From contig WNYE01000152.1 in the NCBI GenBank assembly GCA_021396245.1, positions 1 to 46,322 of the forward strand: DNA of 46,322 nucleotides, read 5' to 3'. This document shows, piece by piece, positions 42,039 through 46,322 of the stretch. Origin of the DNA: Sporothrix humicola (Eukaryota; Ascomycota; Sordariomycetes; Ophiostomatales; Ophiostomataceae). The notes below the pieces were generated by a model that ran no database searches, was not told the origin of the DNA, and saw nothing but the letters and a program-made list of their open reading frames with translations. A program made the position numbers and the translations under genes. The first letter of the stretch is position 1. Each line of letters begins with the position of its first letter.

Positions 42039-45000
42039 TCAGATGATGGTTACCTCTGACCAGCTCCGCGCGAGGCAGCCGACCCCGCAGGTGCACTCCT
42101 CTTGCAAGGCCGTGCTGTTCCGGCGTGCCCGCAGGCACACTTTTTCTCTATTGATATCGTTGTCCACAAAGCGACAGATGCCAATCCTCTCGTATCTGCT
42201 GCAGTTTGTGTCTGATCGCTTCAGAACAAGGCCGAACTCGGCCGTCACAAAAAAAGCAAAGCAGGGGAAAAAAGGCTCAAAGTCAAACGCGGCAAATCCC
42301 TTGCGAGTCGATCCCGGACGTTTGTAGCACACGGTGGTCCGGTGTGGAAGCTCTTTCCATCCCTGCAACGCACCAAGCTCACACAAGGCTCCCTACAGTG
42401 CACAAATGGGTCAGCATCCAAGTTTGTCTGTTCTTTGGGCAACTCACAATACAATACGCACCATAACGCGCAAGGTGCCTGGCCGGACACGGCCGAACGC
42501 GCTGCCGTCCACAGGGTCGATGGTCGCCGCGCAGAACGTCGCGCACACATCTGTCTGGAGGATGTATTCAAACACAATAGACCCGTCCACCGAGGCCCAC
42601 GACCAACTGGGCGCACGGGCCATAGACGGTCGCTTCAGGGGTAAAAACACTTTCAGAGGTCCGTCTTGCTGGCGTCGAGCGGATTCCTCCCATTTCGTGG
42701 ACGGCTCCTCACGAGGATACGCTCGCCACAGGATGTCCTGAAAAATGTGTTCCTTCCACACGCCTGCAAAGTACTCGTCGTTGGTCTCTTTGGCAAGCCA
42801 CGACGCCAGGCCCCCGATTGCCGGCAGCTTGTCCTCCTCGAAGGACAACTCGCGTTTGCTGTATTCCTGGACGGCCACCGTCCAGCCCAAAGCGAACCTC
42901 TGCCTCAACTTGGATTCCGTTTGGACGCTTGTCCCTTCTCTGGTATAGTCAATTATAAAGGTGTTGGCAAGACCGGTGGCCGGCCAGGGATGTCGTTCGT
43001 AAGCCGCGAGGGCATGTTTGGAAAACAAGCTTTCAAACCGCGACCCATCCTCGGCCACCGTATAGACCTGGCATTCAAAGTACACCTGGTCGCTGGCGTA
43101 ATGGATAACGCGCGGCGAGAGGTAACGCTCCTGCAACGTCCAGCCGCGCTTATTCAACGGCTCGTCGCCTACTGGATCGAGATAGGCGCCAAAGCTGCCG
43201 ATTTGGTACAGCCTCGAGTCCGCCCTAAACGAAGGGGGCATCCATTCCTTGTGGAACCGCAGGCCACGTATATCGAGTGCCCGGCCTTCCTCGTCTGTCG
43301 TCATGTAGTCCCGCTCGGCTGCAAAGCCCGTCGACCTGCTGTCGGCCGAGACGTACGTTGAGGATGGCCGGACTGGGAAACACCCCGCGTCGGAGCCTCG
43401 AGCGGCGGACGCGGCAATTGTCAGCCAGGCATTGGAATAAATATTGCTCATGTTGAGCGCTTCGCGCTTCCAGTCGTCTGCATCCCCCTGGATGATGCAG
43501 AGCGAGTCGATCCAGAGATATGAGATACCCAGCTCCGTGCAGATGGTCACCGCATCCCGAAAGGTCTTTGGCAGTGAGGCGAGACGGATGCCCTGCCTAT
43601 GTTGCTGAAGGGTCGACGCCGTCGTTTTCATCGGCTGTGATGGGCCCCAGCAGTGGCTGAGGGCCACGTATTTGCCCCGATCGCCGTTTCCGTCGATCAA
43701 GCGGATCATCCCCGTCTGGCGACTGCCTTGTACGTCAAGAATGCGTGTCGGGAGGGTCAACACCGCTGGTGAACACTTGTGGATCTTGTTGCATGCATAC
43801 ACAGCGGCGTTAATTTTATCAAACACAATTTGCTTGTCGGAATGGGAGCCGATTGTGATACCTGGCACGGTCAGCCTAAGAGGACCGTCTATCCGCAGAC
43901 CATGGTTAACTAAGTTGACATAGATTTGAGAAAGGAGGAGGAATCAAACGCCGTACCCGGTCGTGAAAGCACGCGGACATCGCTTCCGCGATAGACCACG
44001 CCCGTGACCGAGCCTGCCCGGCCGGCTTTGGCCGTTTGCGGCTGTTTGCTGAGCCGGACACCGATACCAACGAGCTGTGGAGGGCAGTCTTTCACTTTCT
44101 GCAAGGTCCACCAATTGCCGTATAGCCACGGCCGGGGGCTGTCGCCTTCGAGTGACGCCGTATCGTCGCCGTCGAAGTCCCATGGCAGCTTGGGTATATA
44201 CCCTCCGTTGCTGCCTGTGGCTCGCTCCGTAAATTTGTGGAGTCGCTTGCTTCGCAGTACGATCTGAATCACCTGCTTGCTTCCAAAGGTGGTGGCGCGG
44301 TAGTTGAAGGCGAACTTTCCCCTGTCGGGGTTCTGGCCACCCTCCACCTCAACACCCGGCTCGAGATATGCGCCGCGCAAAAACGTCTGGTTCTGGAAGT
44401 CCTTTTCGGTATCGAGGATCGCGTCGAGGAGGAGGCTACAGAGACGGCAGGTACAACTCGAGGCCACCAGTTCGTCCAGTCCTGGCTGGTGAGGATAGCC
44501 GGCGCTGTCTTCGTCCGGCAACTCGGTGAAGGGAATGGCCCTGCAGACGTGGCACAGTCCCTTTTTGGATGGCTCGAGCTGCTGCGCCTTGGGCACCACA
44601 TAGCCCGTCGCCAGCAGAATCTCGTCCTCGCATATGGTCCCGTACGATGTGAATGCTGGGAGAAGCAGTTGTGCGCCGCGTCTGAGCACCGTGTATCTCC
44701 AGCCAGCGCCGTCTGTGCCGGATGAAGATGGTTGTTGCAGCGCTTCGGCTAGGTCCCCCTGGCTGCGATGCATCTTCCAGAGAAGAAGGATTTTCCCGTC
44801 GATGACGCGTATGAAGGTGATAAATGGAGCGCGTGTAAGGGGTTGGATAACTCCGTTGCTTGCGATAACAGAGCGGATCAGAAGAGGATTGTTCAAATCA
44901 TACAGGCGCTGGAACCCGTCGTCGGTCGTTCGTGCTGTCTCCAGGTCCTTCAAAAGCGCGCACAATCTGTTCACCGCACTCGGATGGTTGCTGCGTTGTC

Positions 45001-45076
45001 CTTGCAGGTGCTCCTTCACTCGTTTCGCAGACGAACGAGCATCTGTATCGCAGACGCTCGCCTTTGGTGTGTCCAT
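42039..45076 (-). CDS. HET-domain protein (heterokaryon incompatibility type)
   Basis: Three exons: 45076-43957, 43861-42462 and 42392-42039, with introns of 95 and 69 nt (donors GTACGG and GTGCGT), give 957 residues in frame. The first intron has a CTGACC branch site and the second GCTGACC. The N-terminal part has paired cysteines (LCHVC at about 174-178, CTCRLC at about 208-213), seen before the domain in many fungal HET proteins. The HET core starts at about residue 438 with YVALSHCWG and continues with LWIDSLCIIQ (about 489-498) and EALNMSNIYSNAWLTIAA (about 507-524). The last exon encodes FGLVLKRSD and YERIGICRF, the usual C-terminal region. HET domains are TIR-like; family members trigger cell death on fusion of incompatible hyphae, though most are uncharacterised. 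No partner domain (NACHT, ankyrin, WD40) is seen. It lies under 1 kb from an AT-rich RIP block. Confidence 0.92.
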
Positions 45077-45710
45077 GTTGTCAGGCTGAAAATAGACGTA
45101 GCCTCCACCGTACCGGGTTTGACGATGATACAAAGGATTACAAAGGTGAAATTTGTAGCCCAGTGCCGCAGCGTTGGAGGCTGAAGCCTGGTCCCAGAGG
45201 ACCCTGGGAGGGGTTCTGGTCTGTAACCGGTTGCACGGGGTGTACAGCTAACGACAGAGAAAAAAAAAAACTGCACTTTCCAGCCTGCTAGGCTGCCCAG
45301 AAGGTTGCCTAGAAGGCTGCCCAGTCGTTGAGGACAATATCACGAACATTCTGCCTTGGGTACCCACCAAATCAATGAGCTGCGCCCTAGAAACAGGGCA
45401 ACGCACGCATGGGCCAGTCTGGTGGCCACCCTGTAAAGCAATGTCTGTAAAGCAGCACTGTCTCCAGCCAAGACCCAACTGTCGTCGTCGTTGCAGGTTG
45501 GAGCATGGACGGCACAGCAGCACATTTAAAGAAAATCCCCCGTGGGGGTTTCGTCTTGTGTATTACAGAGTACGTATATAAGCAGGCTTATATTTACTCC
45601 CGTCTAAACAGCATTTTCACCCAACGCAGATTATCGATGCGCTCATTTTTTCTGAATTGTTAGTTGTTCTCTGTAGAGTTCTATGTCAGAAGGACCTACC
45701 ACAGATTATG

Positions 45711-45738
45711 GTCATGTGACCTGGACAGGGCACGTGAC
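45711..45738. promoter_or_regulatory. Paired E-box-like sites (CATGTG and CACGTG)
   Basis: GTCATGTGAC and GGCACGTGAC lie 18 bp apart, start to start. The second contains a perfect CACGTG E-box, the core bound by bHLH factors of the Cbf1/Pho4 type. A weaker GTCACGTAA follows near 45852. Function is inferred only from the motif. Confidence 0.4.
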
Positions 45739-45821
45739 AGCGGATAGGGGTAAATTGTAAGACCATAGGCACAGAAGAAATGTTACATAAAGAGAAGGCG
45801 GGAATACCAGAATCTGCGGCT

Positions 45822-45895
45822 CCCGGGCAGGGCTAAAGTTATGGCGCTAAGGTCACGTAACCCTTAGCCCAACACTGCCTCTTAGCCTTTGCCCG
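45822..45895. repeat. Imperfect inverted repeat at the AT-block boundary
   Basis: The outer arms are CCGGGCAGGGCTAA on the left and, reverse-complemented, CCGGGCAAAGGCTAAG on the right. An inner pair, GGGCTAAAGTTA (45830-45841) and TAACCCTTAGCCC (45858-45870), is also inverted. The right arm ends within a few bases of the start of the AT-rich block. It could be a terminal inverted repeat of a degraded element, or a small hairpin. Confidence 0.55.
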
Positions 45896-45899
45896 GTGG

Positions 45900-46322
45900 G
45901 TTAATTAAACGATATTTTTAATTAATGTTAATTTATATATAAAATGAGATTTTGTTATATGTAAAAGGAGGTTAAAATGTTAAATTAAAATTTTTTACGA
46001 TCGGTGTCGTTACGTGGTATAAAATAAAAACTTTAAAAAGGAAAATAAATTTTTTACGTAATTTCGTAATATTTATTTTATTTAAATATTAACTTTGATA
46101 AGTTTAAAAAGTTAACGAATTTTATAAATTTTTTATTTTTTAAAAGTTTTATAAAATTGTTAATTATTATATTTATATTAAGTTAATAATGTAAAAAAAA
46201 CTTATTAATTTTCGTTTATTTAATAATTTATTTATATTAAATATTAATATACTTCGTATAAACTTTTTTATAAAGGTTAAAGTATATATTAAAAACGTTA
46301 ATATTATTTATAAAAAAAAAGT
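45900..46322. repeat. Third AT-rich RIP-degraded block (continues past window)
   Basis: Composition changes abruptly at about 45900 to very AT-rich DNA with no useful frame. CpA is absent in the whole stretch, while about 10 TpG remain by hand count. RIP-like C-to-T change therefore appears confined to the plus strand here. The block runs off the end of the window. Confidence 0.8.

Larger units (their letters stand above)
45077..45899 (-). promoter_or_regulatory. Upstream region of the HET gene up to the RIP block
   Basis: No gene is supported. The HET promoter should lie here. A minus-strand AAATATAAG at about 45586-45594 is TATA-like but lies over 500 bp from the ATG. Two E-box-like sites are at 45711-45738 and an inverted repeat sits at 45822-45895, just before the AT block. 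Confidence 0.45.

Noticed and set aside
1..46322. tRNA, rRNA, CRISPR arrays and telomere repeats
   Set aside because: I looked for tRNA T-loop sequence, regularly spaced repeats and runs of CCCTAA/TTAGGG and saw none; a covariance-model scan would be needed to exclude tRNAs.

Overview
The window looks like a chromosomal segment of a filamentous ascomycete (Pezizomycotina, most likely Sordariomycetes). Short GT-AG introns with CTAAC/CTGAC-type branch sites, a HET-domain gene, Zn(II)2Cys6 regulators and GC-rich, C-ending codons in genes all point that way. So do extremely AT-rich, CpA/TpG-depleted blocks typical of repeat-induced point mutation (RIP). The species cannot be fixed from sequence alone.

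Layout. 1-1560 is a RIP-degraded AT block with no readable gene. 2192-6658(-) is a large acidic low-complexity protein of unknown function; its 5' leader (6659-7329) is a tandem array of near-identical exon-intron units. 8214-13084 is a housekeeping block: TFIIH subunit Tfb2(-), a six-exon hotdog thioesterase(+) and a seven-transmembrane protein(-). 13085-19196 has no convincing gene; it holds a second RIP block (about 14190-15557) and the leader of a Zn2Cys6 factor. 19197-22559(+) is that factor, and 23734-24966(+) a secreted CDH-type cytochrome-domain protein.

The central accessory segment holds a dienelactone-hydrolase-family gene (25066-25901, -), an FAD monooxygenase of the salicylate-hydroxylase type (27564-28954, +) and an MFS transporter (30076-31662, -). 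Together they resemble a small aromatic-compound uptake and breakdown cluster. After a 5.9 kb gene-free stretch comes a very large Zn2Cys6 factor (37591-41775, +), then, convergent with it, a three-exon HET-domain gene (42039-45076, -). A third AT block starts abruptly at about 45900.

The most unusual observations are the tandem exon-intron leader upstream of the acidic protein, two AT segments in which RIP-like mutation is confined to one strand (opposite strands at 15.0-15.5 kb and 45.9-46.3 kb), a monooxygenase whose first exon codes only for the start methionine, and microexons that split a Zn2Cys6 cluster and a thioesterase. All gene models were spliced by eye from donor, branch and acceptor sites and frame continuity; family calls rest on recognised motifs, not on searches.
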